Shown piece by piece: positions 34,812 to 43,192 of a DNA stretch of 64,000 nt; within the stretch, counting starts at the first letter, position 1, and each line of letters opens with the position of its first letter. Source of the DNA: Kitasatospora sp. MAP5-34 (GTDB taxonomy: Bacteria > Actinomycetota > Actinomycetes > Streptomycetales > Streptomycetaceae); the NCBI RefSeq assembly GCF_029894335.1, contig NZ_JARXZC010000026.1, positions 1 through 64,000 on the forward strand. The letters run 5' to 3'. The position numbers and the translations under genes are program-made. Under the pieces are notes generated by a model. It was not told where the DNA came from, ran no database searches, and saw only the letters and a program-made list of their open reading frames with translations.

Positions 34812-34993
34812 GGCCAACCCGGGTGACGGGGCACAAGAGCACTACTGACTTTCAGGCCGCTCGGCGCTCACCGCGATCTCGGCCTCGCCCTTGCGGGTTG
34901 ACGCTGCGCTGCGCGCGGGCCTGGAGGCGGCGGCGTGTGCCTGCAGCAGGTTGAGCGGCAATCGCCCGGCCCCGATCATCCAGCCCCACGCTG

Positions 34994-35383
34994 TCAGTGG
35001 CCTGCCCGAACGCCCGCCTCCTGCGCGTCGATCAGCTCGTCCCAGTGCTCCCGCGTCCACTCGCAGGCCGTGTCCAGCGGGCCCAGCAGGCCCCGGCCGA
35101 GCGGGGTCAGGGCGTAATCGACGCGGCGCTCCGGGCCCTCGCGCACCTCCCGTACGACGAACCCGTCCCGCTCCAGCCCGCGCAGTGACTGGGTCAGTGA
35201 CTTGGCCGTGACGCCGCGCAGGGGAACCTTGAGCTCCGAGAACCGGCGCGGGCCGCCTTCCAGGCAGCGCAGGATCGACGAGGCCCACTTGTCGCCCACG
35301 CGGAACGGCACCAGTGGTGACGGGCAGACGGGGTCGAACATCTCGGGATCCAGCGGGGTCTGCCCGGCCTGCGGCTTCGTCAT
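34994..35383 (-). CDS. HxlR-family transcriptional regulator
   Basis: The 129-residue protein has the HxlR winged helix: VGDKWASSILRCLEGGPRRFSELKVPLRGVTAKSLTQSLRGLERDG and the wing REGPERRVDYALTPLGRGLL. It is divergent from an NmrA/SDR oxidoreductase 59 bases away, the usual regulator-target arrangement. Confidence 0.92.
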   Translation of the reverse strand: MTKPQAGQTPLDPEMFDPVCPSPLVPFRVGDKWASSILRCLEGGPRRFSELKVPLRGVTAKSLTQSLRGLERDGFVVREVREGPERRVDYALTPLGRGLLGPLDTACEWTREHWDELIDAQEAGVRAGH

Positions 35384-35442
35384 GGCCTACACCGTAGGGC
35401 GGTACCCGATCGGAAACCAGTCCTCGGCCTACGCTCCCGATC

Positions 35443-36048
35443 ATGGAAACAGAGAGCAGCAGGATCATCGTGTTCGGGGCGGGCGGCCGGGTCGGCAGGG
35501 CGGCCGTGGCGGAAGCCCGGCGGCGGGGCCATGAGGTGACGGCGGCCGGGCGGGCGGACGGCGAGGTGACGGACCCGGCGGCCGTGGCGCGGCTAGCGGC
35601 CGGGCACGACGCGGCGATCGTCGCCGTGTACGACCCCGGGGCGCGCCCCGGGGAGTTCTTCCCCGCCGTCGCCCGCGCCGTCGCACAGGGGCTCCCGGCG
35701 GCCGGGGTGAAGCGGCTGGTGTCGGTCGGGCTGGCCTCCGTACTGCCCACCGCAGCCGGGGACCTGCTGATGGACACCCCCGGCTACCCGCAGGAGTGGC
35801 GGGAGTTCTACGCCGGCCACGGCGCCGGCACCGACGCGCTGCGCGCGGCCGCGCCGGACGCGCTGGACTGGGTGGTGCTGAGCCCGGCGGGGGACTTCGA
35901 CCATGACGGCGAGCCCGCCGGCGGGTACGCCGTCGCCCCGGCCGCCGCCGGCAGCCGGATCACGCCCGCGGACTTCGCCCGCGCACTGCTGGACGAGATC
36001 GAGGTCCCGGCCCTGCACCGGACACACGCGGGAGTCGCCGCCGTCTGA
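35443..36048 (+). CDS. NAD(P)-binding NmrA-like oxidoreductase
   Basis: The 201-residue protein has the Rossmann glycine motif IIVFGAGGRVGRAAVAEARRRGHEV and an atypical SDR core ending DFARALLDEIEVPALHRT. This group (SDR_a5-like, NAD(P)H-binding) often includes quinone or flavin reductases and redox sensors. It is probably repressed by the divergent HxlR regulator. Confidence 0.87.
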   Translation: METESSRIIVFGAGGRVGRAAVAEARRRGHEVTAAGRADGEVTDPAAVARLAAGHDAAIVAVYDPGARPGEFFPAVARAVAQGLPAAGVKRLVSVGLASVLPTAAGDLLMDTPGYPQEWREFYAGHGAGTDALRAAAPDALDWVVLSPAGDFDHDGEPAGGYAVAPAAAGSRITPADFARALLDEIEVPALHRTHAGVAAV

Positions 36049-36436
36049 CCGGCACGATCCACGACGACCCGGCTCCCCGGGGTGCGGGGGCGGCGTGCTC
36101 CCGGATGCCGTCCGAAGCCGCTGGGGGCCCCGGAGAGGCGGCCCGATCGCGGGAAATGACCAGCACGGCGTTGCGACGGAAATTGCGAAGGTTTTCCGTG
36201 AACATCGTGCCTCTTATATCGGATCATCGCGTCTGTTCTGCCGTGCCGGCGGGAACCGGTTAACCCATTCACGGAATTCCCGCGCACACTTCGCGAGACC
36301 GTCACGTGGGCGAGGATTCGCCCGCCGGGCGGTGGGGGAAAGGCCGCTCCCGGACGAATGGTCATGCGAGAAAGCCGCGGCTCGCACGGGCATAAGGTCG
36401 TGTCCCCAGGCCGGGCTCGAGGAGAAAGGAATCAGC
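36049..36436 (+). other. intergenic region upstream of the STAS protein
   Basis: No gene. About 36170-36290 is less GC-rich than its surroundings (GGTTTTCCGTGAAC, CTCTTATATCGG, GGTTAACCC) and probably contains the STAS gene promoter. I could not fix a -10/-35 pair. Confidence 0.4.
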
Positions 36437-36850
36437 GTGGCGGTGAACCTCAGTTATGGGGAGCGGTACGGCTGGACGGTCGTCCAGGTCACCGGGGAGG
36501 TGGATATCGGCGGCGTCACCGCCCTGCGGCAACGACTGCTGACGCTGATCGCCGAAGGCGGCCATCACATCGTGGTGGACATCAGCCGACTGGCGTTCTG
36601 CGACTCCACCGGGTTCGCCGTGCTCGTGGCCACCCGCCGGCTGCTCTCCGCCCGGGGCGGCCGGCTACGGCTGGCCCTGCCCGGGCCGGAGGTGCACACC
36701 CGCAAGGTCCTCTCCGCATTCGGCATCGAGAAGATCTTCGAGGTCTACGACTCGGTGGAGGAGGCCCTCGCCGACCAGCGCGACACCTCGGACGTGACCC
36801 GGCCCCCGCTGCCCGCGCAGCGCGACGCCGCGTCGGCGCCCGCCGACTGA
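36437..36850 (+). CDS. STAS-domain anti-sigma factor antagonist
   Basis: The 137-residue protein has the STAS fold: WTVVQVTGEVDIGGVTALRQRLL, then IVVDISRLAFCDSTGFAVLV with the phosphorylatable Ser (DST). In SpoIIAA-like proteins dephospho-Ser binds an anti-sigma kinase and frees a sigma factor. GTG 36437 has GGAGAAAGGA. No anti-sigma or sigma gene is adjacent. It sits against the left end of the biosynthetic cluster, facing it, but need not be part of it. Confidence 0.9.
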   Translation: MAVNLSYGERYGWTVVQVTGEVDIGGVTALRQRLLTLIAEGGHHIVVDISRLAFCDSTGFAVLVATRRLLSARGGRLRLALPGPEVHTRKVLSAFGIEKIFEVYDSVEEALADQRDTSDVTRPPLPAQRDAASAPAD

Positions 36851-36980
36851 CGTCAGGGTACGGGTCGCCGGTGGGAGCAGCGGGTGCTCCCGGTCGGGCG
36901 CGGCCTGCGGCCGACACGCCGGCCGAGTGGCGGGACCGGGGTTCCGCGGTACTCGACCCTGGTCGGCGCGGGCCGCCCCG

Positions 36981-37880
36981 TCACCGGCAGGCCAGGGCCA
37001 GGGTGCTCCACGAGTGGGGTCCGCTGGCGGAGGCGAGCAGGCGGTCGCCGGGGGAGAGTGAGCCGTCCGCGTGCCGCTGCGCCAGGGTGACCAGGATGTC
37101 GGCGGAGAAGCAGTGGGCCAGATCGGCGACGGAGCCCGGCAGGATCCGCTCGTGCGGGAACCCCATCGCGGTGCACAGGAACTTCTGTGACGCCGTCCGG
37201 TAGTTGGCGAACATCACGTGGCGGAACTCGTCCGGCGTGGTGCCCGTGCCGGCCAGCAGGTCGGCCGTGGTGTCGCGGGCCAGTCGGACCGTCGCCAGCA
37301 GGGCGTCCCCGGGGAGGTCCGGTCCGTCCAGCCGTACCTGGGTCCGGCCGGCGATGGCGTCCACCGTGAAGCTCGCGTCGGTGGAGTCCGGGGCGTCGGC
37401 GCTGACCAGGCAGGCGGCCGCGCCGTCGCTGAACAGGGAGAGGCCGCTGGCCATCAGCCGGTCCTGGGCGGACCGGGCCCGGTCCGCCAGGACCAGCAGG
37501 ACCCGCTGCCGCGTCCCCGACCGGACCATGTCCCGCGCGATGCGCAGCGCGGGCCCGAAGTTGCCGCAGTCGTGCCCGGCGACCGCGATGGAGTCGCAGG
37601 TCGCCAACCCGAGCCGGTTGGCGACGCGGGCCAGCGAGCCGGCCGAGTCCGGGTCGTTCTGGCTGACGTAGACCAGGGCGTCGGGGGGCTCGGCGCACTG
37701 CGCCAGGCTGCGCTCGGCGGCGACCGCCGCCAGCTCCCAGATCTCGGCGTCGCTGACCCGGTAGGTGACGATGTCCTCGGCCAGGGCGGACAGGTCGTCA
37801 GGCAGTTCCGCCGCCAGCTCGGACAGCTTGCGGCGCTCTCCGTGGACGTGGCCGATGGCCGACAGGTGGACGCTACGCAT
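36981..37880 (-). CDS. ketoacyl-ACP synthase III-like protein
   Basis: The 299-residue protein has the thiolase fold of KASIII: LVYVSQNDPD, the active-site Cys in AVAGHDCGNFGPALRIARDM, FSDGAAACLVS and VADLAHCFSADILVTLAQ. The motif that should read HQANxR is MFANYR, so the catalytic His of the HQAN motif is absent. It may be an acyltransferase or C-C/C-O bond-forming variant, not a normal initiator of fatty acid synthesis. It overlaps the flavin monooxygenase by eight bases and is the last gene of the left operon. Confidence 0.75.
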   Translation of the reverse strand: MRSVHLSAIGHVHGERRKLSELAAELPDDLSALAEDIVTYRVSDAEIWELAAVAAERSLAQCAEPPDALVYVSQNDPDSAGSLARVANRLGLATCDSIAVAGHDCGNFGPALRIARDMVRSGTRQRVLLVLADRARSAQDRLMASGLSLFSDGAAACLVSADAPDSTDASFTVDAIAGRTQVRLDGPDLPGDALLATVRLARDTTADLLAGTGTTPDEFRHVMFANYRTASQKFLCTAMGFPHERILPGSVADLAHCFSADILVTLAQRHADGSLSPGDRLLASASGPHSWSTLALACR

Positions 37881-38964
37881 GGACCCCGCCCTGGTGCTCG
37901 CCCTGGTGTTCGCTCGCGCGCCGGCCTGCCGTGACGGGCGGCAGCGCCCGGCGGATGTGCGCGAAGTCCTCGTCGGTGCCGCCGTTGAGCAGGAGGTGGC
38001 CGACCCCGGCCGTGAGGTACTCGCCGAGCCGTTCGGCCACCTCGGCGTAGCCGCCGACCAGGAAGGGCGCGCTGGCCAGACCGCTGCGGAAGGCCCCGAG
38101 CCAGTAGGGGTCGGCGGGTCCGGCGGCAGCGGCGCCGGCCTCCTCGGCGACGGCCTGCCGGGCGAGCTGACGCGACCAGGTGTTCTGCGACTGCGTTTTG
38201 AGCAGCGTCTCCTGCCGTCCGGTCCAGGACTGGGGGAAGCGGTCGTGCGCCTCCTGCCACGCGGCCGACGGGTCCGGGCGGCTCAGGACGCCGATCCTGA
38301 TGCCGACCTCGCCGGTGTAGCCGCTCGCCCGCAGCGGGTCGAGGAACTCCCGCCGCCACTGCGGGAACGGAGCCGGGTGGGTGACGACGACGTCGGCGAT
38401 CTCGCGGGCCACGGCCAGGCTGGCGGGGGAGGAGCCGGCGACGAAGACCTTGCACCGGGCCAGGACCTCCGGCCGTGGCTCCAGCCGGAACCCCCGGTAC
38501 CGGTAGTACTCGCTGTCCTCGTCCACCGTCCCGCCCCGGAGCAGCGACCTGAGCACATGCCCGTACCGGCGCAGCCGCTCGTACCGCTGATCGTGGGTCA
38601 GCTCGTCGCCGATCCGGCGCATCTCGTCGTCGCGCGCCCCCGTCACCAGGTTGAAGTGGAGCGGGCGTCCGTACAGCATCGCGTAGGCGGACGCGCAGGC
38701 CGCGGCGGTGTGCGGCGGTGTGCAGGCCGGCTGCAGGGCCAGCAGCGGGACGAGGGTGCTGGTGACGGAGCCGAGGTGGGCGGCGACGACCCAGGGGTCG
38801 ATCTCGTGCAGGTTGTGCGGCACCAGGATGCCCGCCCAGCCGGCCTGTTCGGAGGCGGCGGCGGTCGCGCCGAGCCGCTGCCGGAAGTCGTCCTGGAACA
38901 CCTGGTGGCCGCTCACCGACTCCGGGGTGACGGAGTAGACCTGCGGACCGGGGCCGGCGCTCAC
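37873..38964 (-). CDS. LLM-class flavin-dependent monooxygenase
   Basis: The 363-residue protein resembles SsuD/alkanesulfonate monooxygenase: HEIDPWVVAAHLGSVTSTLVPLLALQPACTPPHTAAACASAYAML, FNLVTGARDDE, VFVAGSSPASLAVAREIADVVVTHP and GTDEDFAHIRRALP. It uses FMNH2 and oxygen, so it needs a separate flavin reductase. GTG 38964 overlaps the methyltransferase stop (GTGA). In the cluster it probably hydroxylates or oxidatively cleaves the phenylglycine side or an N-atom; the substrate is inferred only from context. Confidence 0.85.
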   Translation of the reverse strand: MSAGPGPQVYSVTPESVSGHQVFQDDFRQRLGATAAASEQAGWAGILVPHNLHEIDPWVVAAHLGSVTSTLVPLLALQPACTPPHTAAACASAYAMLYGRPLHFNLVTGARDDEMRRIGDELTHDQRYERLRRYGHVLRSLLRGGTVDEDSEYYRYRGFRLEPRPEVLARCKVFVAGSSPASLAVAREIADVVVTHPAPFPQWRREFLDPLRASGYTGEVGIRIGVLSRPDPSAAWQEAHDRFPQSWTGRQETLLKTQSQNTWSRQLARQAVAEEAGAAAAGPADPYWLGAFRSGLASAPFLVGGYAEVAERLGEYLTAGVGHLLLNGGTDEDFAHIRRALPPVTAGRRASEHQGEHQGGVHA

Positions 38965-39719
38965 GGCCGGCCCCCGGCGGGGAGGCCGAGGACACTGGCG
39001 GGATCGTTCGCGGTGCCCTGCGGGCGGAGGTCCTCGGGGTCGGTGTAGTCGCGGATCCGGCGGATCAGCGTGGTGCTGTTCTGCCCGAAGCGGTGCGGCT
39101 CGCGCAGGTTGGTGAGCTCCAGCCCGCCCTCCGGACCGGCCAGGGACTGTATGTAGTGCAGGACGGCCCGGCCCTGCGGATAGGTCATCAGGTAGTGGAC
39201 GGCGAGCATCCCCCCGGCCGGGTTGATCAGCTCCCAGTACTCGCGCACGAACGCCAGGGTGTCCCAGGTGTCGATCCAGGCGAAGTCGACCAGGCCGAGC
39301 TCCTGCCGCACGGCCTCGCCCGAGCCGGTCAGGTCGCCCTCCAGCACGGTGCACAGCCCGCTGAGCCCGAGCTCGTCGAGGACCTTCATCGCCCGGGGCG
39401 CGGAGGAGGTGGGGTCGGTCATCCGGTCGATGCAGACCAGCCGGGGCCGGTACGGCTGCTCGTAGTACGCGGGGTGGGCCATCGGCTGGAGCTCGGCCGC
39501 GTCCGGATCGCCGAGCCGGGACCGCTCCAGTTCCACGGCCACCGCGTTGTCGTGCAGTGCCTGGGCCAGGAACGGGGTGGTGTAGCCCATGCCCACCTCC
39601 AGCACGTGCTGCGGGCGGGTCGTGCGGATGAGCCAGTACAGCATCGGCGCGGTGGCGTCGGTGCCCATCTCCGGCACGGACAGCGTGGCGGCCGCTGCCA
39701 TGAATGCGTCGTCGATCAC
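38961..39719 (-). CDS. class I SAM-dependent methyltransferase
   Basis: The 252-residue protein has HVLEVGMGYTTPFLAQALHD, LVCIDRMTDP, LSGLCTVLEGDL and DFAWIDTWDTLAFVREYWELINPAGGMLAVHYLM, typical of class I enzymes including O- and C-methyltransferases. GTG 39719 is taken as the start; ATG 39701 is possible. It sits between the aminotransferase and the flavin monooxygenase in the left operon. It could methylate the aromatic ring of dihydroxyphenylglycine or a hydroxyl. Confidence 0.8.
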   Translation of the reverse strand: MIDDAFMAAAATLSVPEMGTDATAPMLYWLIRTTRPQHVLEVGMGYTTPFLAQALHDNAVAVELERSRLGDPDAAELQPMAHPAYYEQPYRPRLVCIDRMTDPTSSAPRAMKVLDELGLSGLCTVLEGDLTGSGEAVRQELGLVDFAWIDTWDTLAFVREYWELINPAGGMLAVHYLMTYPQGRAVLHYIQSLAGPEGGLELTNLREPHRFGQNSTTLIRRIRDYTDPEDLRPQGTANDPASVLGLPAGGRP

Positions 39720-39779
39720 AGGAGTTCCCGTCTTGTCGGGTCGGTGGACGGATGGTCACGGTTCAGGGGGTGCGGGCGT

Positions 39780-41075
39780 TCATGACCCGAGTTCGTTGCG
39801 CAGGAAGGCGGCCAGCCGGCGCACCCCGGTCTCGATCTGTTCCGGGTCGAGGTAGCTGCATGACAGCCGGAGCACCCTGTCGCCCGTGTCGTCCAGGTGG
39901 AAGCCCGCCATCGGCGTCCACAGCACGCCGTACTTCGCGGCCGACACCTCCAGCAGTGCGGCGTCGGCGGGCACGGGCAGGGTCATCCGGACGAAGAACC
40001 CGCCGTCGGGCCGGTTCCAGTGGACGCCCGGCGGCGGGCTCGCGCCGACGTGCCGGTCCAGGGCGTCGGTCAGCAGCGCGAGGTTGCGCCGGTACAGCCG
40101 CGACTTCTCGGCGCCCAGGGTGCGCAGCGAGCCGCCGTGCTCCAGCAGCATGCCGCCGACCAGCGCCTGGCTCCACGGCGAGGTGTTCACCGTCACCATG
40201 CTCTTGAGGGCGGCGATCTCGTCCGCGAGCAGGCGGGTCGTGCCGTCGGCGGCCCGTACCTCCTGGTCGGCGAGGACGAAGCCGGCCCGCGCGCCGGGGA
40301 AGCAGATCTTGGCGAAGCTGCCGACGTGGACGACCCGCCCGCCGTGGTCCAGGCTCTTCAGCGCGGGCAGCTCGGCGCCCGGCGCGGCGGTGAACCCGTA
40401 CACGTTGTCCTCCAGCAGGAGGAAGTCCGCGCGCTCGGCGAGCTCCAGCAGCCGGTGCCGCGCCGCCAGGTCCATCCGGCTGCCGCTGGGATTGGCGAAG
40501 TCGGGTGCCACGTAGCACAGCCGGATCCGCCGGTCCTGACGCCGGGCCTGCTCGCAGGCGGCTTCGAGCCGGTCCAGGTCGAGGCCGTCCCCGCGCTCGG
40601 GGACGGGCACCACGCCGATGTCGAGCAGCCGGGCGGCGCCGGTGATGCCCGGGAAGCTCGGATCGGTGACCGCGAGCAGGTCCGACGGGGAGCGGAACAG
40701 CGCGCGCAGCACCAGGAACATGGCCTCCTGCGCGCCGACGGTGACGACCAGGGCCTGCGGCGGGACTTCGGTGCCGAGATCCTGGCCGAGGGCCGCCGCG
40801 ACCAGGCCGTTGATCAGGCCGCGGCTGGGCCCGTACTCGCCCAGCAGGAGCTGCGCCCGCTCGCGCCCGAGCCCTTCGGTGTCGGCGAGGTGGTCGAGGT
40901 AGCGCTGCACGTAGCGGTGGCCGTCGAGGGTGCGGACGAAGGACGGGTGCGGCGCGCCCGGGGCGAAGGAGACGGCCTGCGGATGGCGGCTCATGACCTC
41001 GTTCAGGAAGCTGATCGTCTCCAGGACCGGATCCGCCACCGAGGCGTGCAGGGACTCCCGGCTCAGCTGTGCCAT
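39780..41075 (-). CDS. hpgT: PLP-dependent aminotransferase, HpgT-like
   Basis: The 431-residue fold-type I aminotransferase has QALVVTVGAQEAMFLVLRALF, YVAPDFANPSGSRMDLAAR, FLLLEDNVYGF with the PLP-ring Asp, and the Schiff-base lysine in VGSFAKICFPGARAGFV. It resembles the HpgT enzymes that aminate 4-hydroxy- and 3,5-dihydroxyphenylglyoxylate in glycopeptide pathways. It comes directly after dpgC (8-bp gap), as expected for dihydroxyphenylglycine biosynthesis. Confidence 0.88.
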   Translation of the reverse strand: MAQLSRESLHASVADPVLETISFLNEVMSRHPQAVSFAPGAPHPSFVRTLDGHRYVQRYLDHLADTEGLGRERAQLLLGEYGPSRGLINGLVAAALGQDLGTEVPPQALVVTVGAQEAMFLVLRALFRSPSDLLAVTDPSFPGITGAARLLDIGVVPVPERGDGLDLDRLEAACEQARRQDRRIRLCYVAPDFANPSGSRMDLAARHRLLELAERADFLLLEDNVYGFTAAPGAELPALKSLDHGGRVVHVGSFAKICFPGARAGFVLADQEVRAADGTTRLLADEIAALKSMVTVNTSPWSQALVGGMLLEHGGSLRTLGAEKSRLYRRNLALLTDALDRHVGASPPPGVHWNRPDGGFFVRMTLPVPADAALLEVSAAKYGVLWTPMAGFHLDDTGDRVLRLSCSYLDPEQIETGVRRLAAFLRNELGS

Positions 41076-41082
41076 CGCGCCG

Positions 41083-42432
41083 TCACCGCCCGGCCCGTGA
41101 TCGCGTCCAGCGCTGCTCGACCTTGGCCAGGACGTCGGCGCTGTACAGCCGTTCGGCCTGGACCACCGCGAACTCGGCCAGGTAGGAGCGCAGGTGGTCC
41201 AGCGGCTCCTCGGCCAGGTTGAGCATGAACCGGTTGGCGGCGACGGCGGGGGCGGCGAGATCCTCGACGGCCCGTTCGACCGCCGCGTCCATCTCCTCGC
41301 GCGGCACCACCTCGTCGCACAGCAGCCCCGCCTCGGGGTCGGTGGCGCGGACGGCGTGCCCGCCGAGGATGATCCGCCGGGCCAGGCGGCCGCCGGTGAA
41401 CCGGCCCAGCCGCAGGTTGCCCAGGCCCGGCACGATGCCCTCGTGGGCGGCGGGCAGGCTGAAGTAGGAGTCCTGTTCGGCGATCACCCGGTCGCAGGCC
41501 AGCATGAGCTGGGTCCCGCCGCCGATGGCGAAGGAGTCGACCGCCGCCACCCAGGGCTTGTGCGCCGCGCGCTCGGACCGGCTGGTCCGGGCCGGGTCCA
41601 CCACCACCCCGTGCACCAGTTTGCCGAGGAAGCCCAGCTCCCGGCCCAGCAGGAAGTCCACGAAGGACAATCGGCCGTTGCGCAGGTCGGCGAGGTTGAT
41701 CCCGGCGCTGAACACCCGCTTCCCGAGGTGGCGGGGATGGCTCATCACCGCGCCGCGGAGCACCCCGACGCGCACCTGCCCGTCCAGCGCCACCAGGTCG
41801 ACGGCGGTCTCGAGATCCGCCACCAGCTGGTTGTCCTCGGCGTTCAGGCAGTGCTGGTTGTCGAGCGTCAGGTGGGCCGCCTGCCCCCGGCGTTCCAGGA
41901 GTACGGAGGCCAGCCGGACCCGGCCGCTGCTGCGGAATTCCTGGAGGCGGGCGACGGAGTCGGGCAGCGGGCGCAGCATGGCGTCCATCAGGTGCCCGCC
42001 CGCGACGGCCGAGCGGAGCAGACCGGCGAAGAAGATGGCCTGGTCGACCTCCCGGCCCTCCTTGTCGGCCTGCCGGTGCGCCCGCTCGGCGTCGAGCTGC
42101 GCCTGGGTGGGCACCAGGCCGGGGAAGCGGTCGGCCGCCGCGTGGACCAGCGGGCCGAGCCGGAGAGCCAACGCGTGGCCGTCGGTCAGCTCGTGGTACA
42201 CCGCGTCGGCGTGCCGGGCGATGAACGCGCGCCGCAGCGTGCGGCAGGAGGCGAAGGCCTCCGTGGCCAGTTGTTGCTGGTGCGGGTCGCGTTCCGGCTT
42301 GGCGGGCAGGCGGGCGATCAGTTCTTCGACGGACTCCGAGTGCCGGGTGAGCACCGAGGCGAACTCGTCGAGCGTGGTGCCGGGTGCGGGCGTCTCCTGG
42401 CCCGGGGTGAGGGGGGAGTCCGGCCGGGTCAT
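41083..42432 (-). CDS. dpgC: 3,5-dihydroxyphenylacetyl-CoA 1,2-dioxygenase
   Basis: The 449-residue enzyme belongs to the cofactor-free dioxygenase branch of the crotonase family. It converts 3,5-dihydroxyphenylacetyl-CoA with oxygen to 3,5-dihydroxyphenylglyoxylate. The N-terminal helical domain (about residues 1-200, FASCRTLRRAFIARHADAVY) precedes the crotonase core with HLTLDNQHCLNAEDNQLV, KRVFSAGINLADLRNG, AAVDSFAIGGGTQLMLACDRVIA and HEGIVPGLGNLRLGRFTG. ATG 42432 overlaps the dpgB stop (ATGA). Length and domains match DpgC. Confidence 0.93.
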   Translation of the reverse strand: MTRPDSPLTPGQETPAPGTTLDEFASVLTRHSESVEELIARLPAKPERDPHQQQLATEAFASCRTLRRAFIARHADAVYHELTDGHALALRLGPLVHAAADRFPGLVPTQAQLDAERAHRQADKEGREVDQAIFFAGLLRSAVAGGHLMDAMLRPLPDSVARLQEFRSSGRVRLASVLLERRGQAAHLTLDNQHCLNAEDNQLVADLETAVDLVALDGQVRVGVLRGAVMSHPRHLGKRVFSAGINLADLRNGRLSFVDFLLGRELGFLGKLVHGVVVDPARTSRSERAAHKPWVAAVDSFAIGGGTQLMLACDRVIAEQDSYFSLPAAHEGIVPGLGNLRLGRFTGGRLARRIILGGHAVRATDPEAGLLCDEVVPREEMDAAVERAVEDLAAPAVAANRFMLNLAEEPLDHLRSYLAEFAVVQAERLYSADVLAKVEQRWTRSRAGR

Positions 42433-43172
42433 CCGCGCGCCTGCTGTTCGGCAGCCGTCCCGGCGGGCTCCGCCGGGTCGTCCGGGTCGCCGGTCAGTCG
42501 GCGCAACTCCCGGTCGCAGGCCGCGAGGTGGGTGCCGAGGGCCTCCTCGAAGGGCGTCGACATGGCCTCCAGCAGGAGCCGGCGCCGTACCGCGAGTTCG
42601 GCGTCGGAGATCCGGCCCATCAGCACCGCCGCCGTGTGCACGGCCTCGGCCGGGTCCTCGGTGATCTGGTCGGCCAGGCCGAGTTCGCGGGCCCGTTCGG
42701 CCGCGATCTCGTCGCCCCACAGCACGATCTGCCGCGCCTTGGCGGCGCCGAGCTGCTGGACCAGGCGGTGCACCGCCATGCCCGGCCAGACGTGCCCGTC
42801 GTTGACGGGGAGCAGCAGTTGGAAGTCGGTGGTCACGATCCGGAAGTCCGCGGTGAGCAGGACCTCCAGCGCCGGGCCGCCGCAGGTGCCCTGGGCCACG
42901 GCGATGGTGATGGCGGCCAGCCGTTCGAGCCGTCGCAGGGCCCGCTCCCAGCGGCTGACGTCCCTGATCCGGACGTCTCCCGGCCAGGACCGGCGGCCGG
43001 CCGGGGTGGTGCCCAGGCGCAGGACCACCACCGTCCGCTCACCACGGTCCTCGACCCGCTCGCAGGCCGTGTCGATCGCCGCCGTCAGGTCCGGCAGCGA
43101 GTGGGAGCCGTCCACGTCCACGGCCACCGCGAGTGCACCGGCGAGTTCGGCCGGTTCGAAATCCACCGTCAT
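42429..43172 (-). CDS. dpgB: DpgB, enoyl-CoA hydratase-fold partner of DpgA
   Basis: The 247-residue crotonase-like protein has VVLRLGTTPAGRRSWPGD, ITIAVAQGTCGGPALEVLLTADFRIVT and LPVNDGHVWPGMAVHRLVQQLG. DpgB assists DpgA in dehydrating the cyclised tetraketide to 3,5-dihydroxyphenylacetyl-CoA. ATG 43172 with GAAGGA seems the best start. A GTG at 43196 overlaps the dpgA stop and would allow coupling. The identity rests on family resemblance plus the A-B-C order. Confidence 0.9.
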   Translation of the reverse strand: MTVDFEPAELAGALAVAVDVDGSHSLPDLTAAIDTACERVEDRGERTVVVLRLGTTPAGRRSWPGDVRIRDVSRWERALRRLERLAAITIAVAQGTCGGPALEVLLTADFRIVTTDFQLLLPVNDGHVWPGMAVHRLVQQLGAAKARQIVLWGDEIAAERARELGLADQITEDPAEAVHTAAVLMGRISDAELAVRRRLLLEAMSTPFEEALGTHLAACDRELRRLTGDPDDPAEPAGTAAEQQARG

Positions 43173-43192
43173 GACACCTGTTCCTTCGCCAG

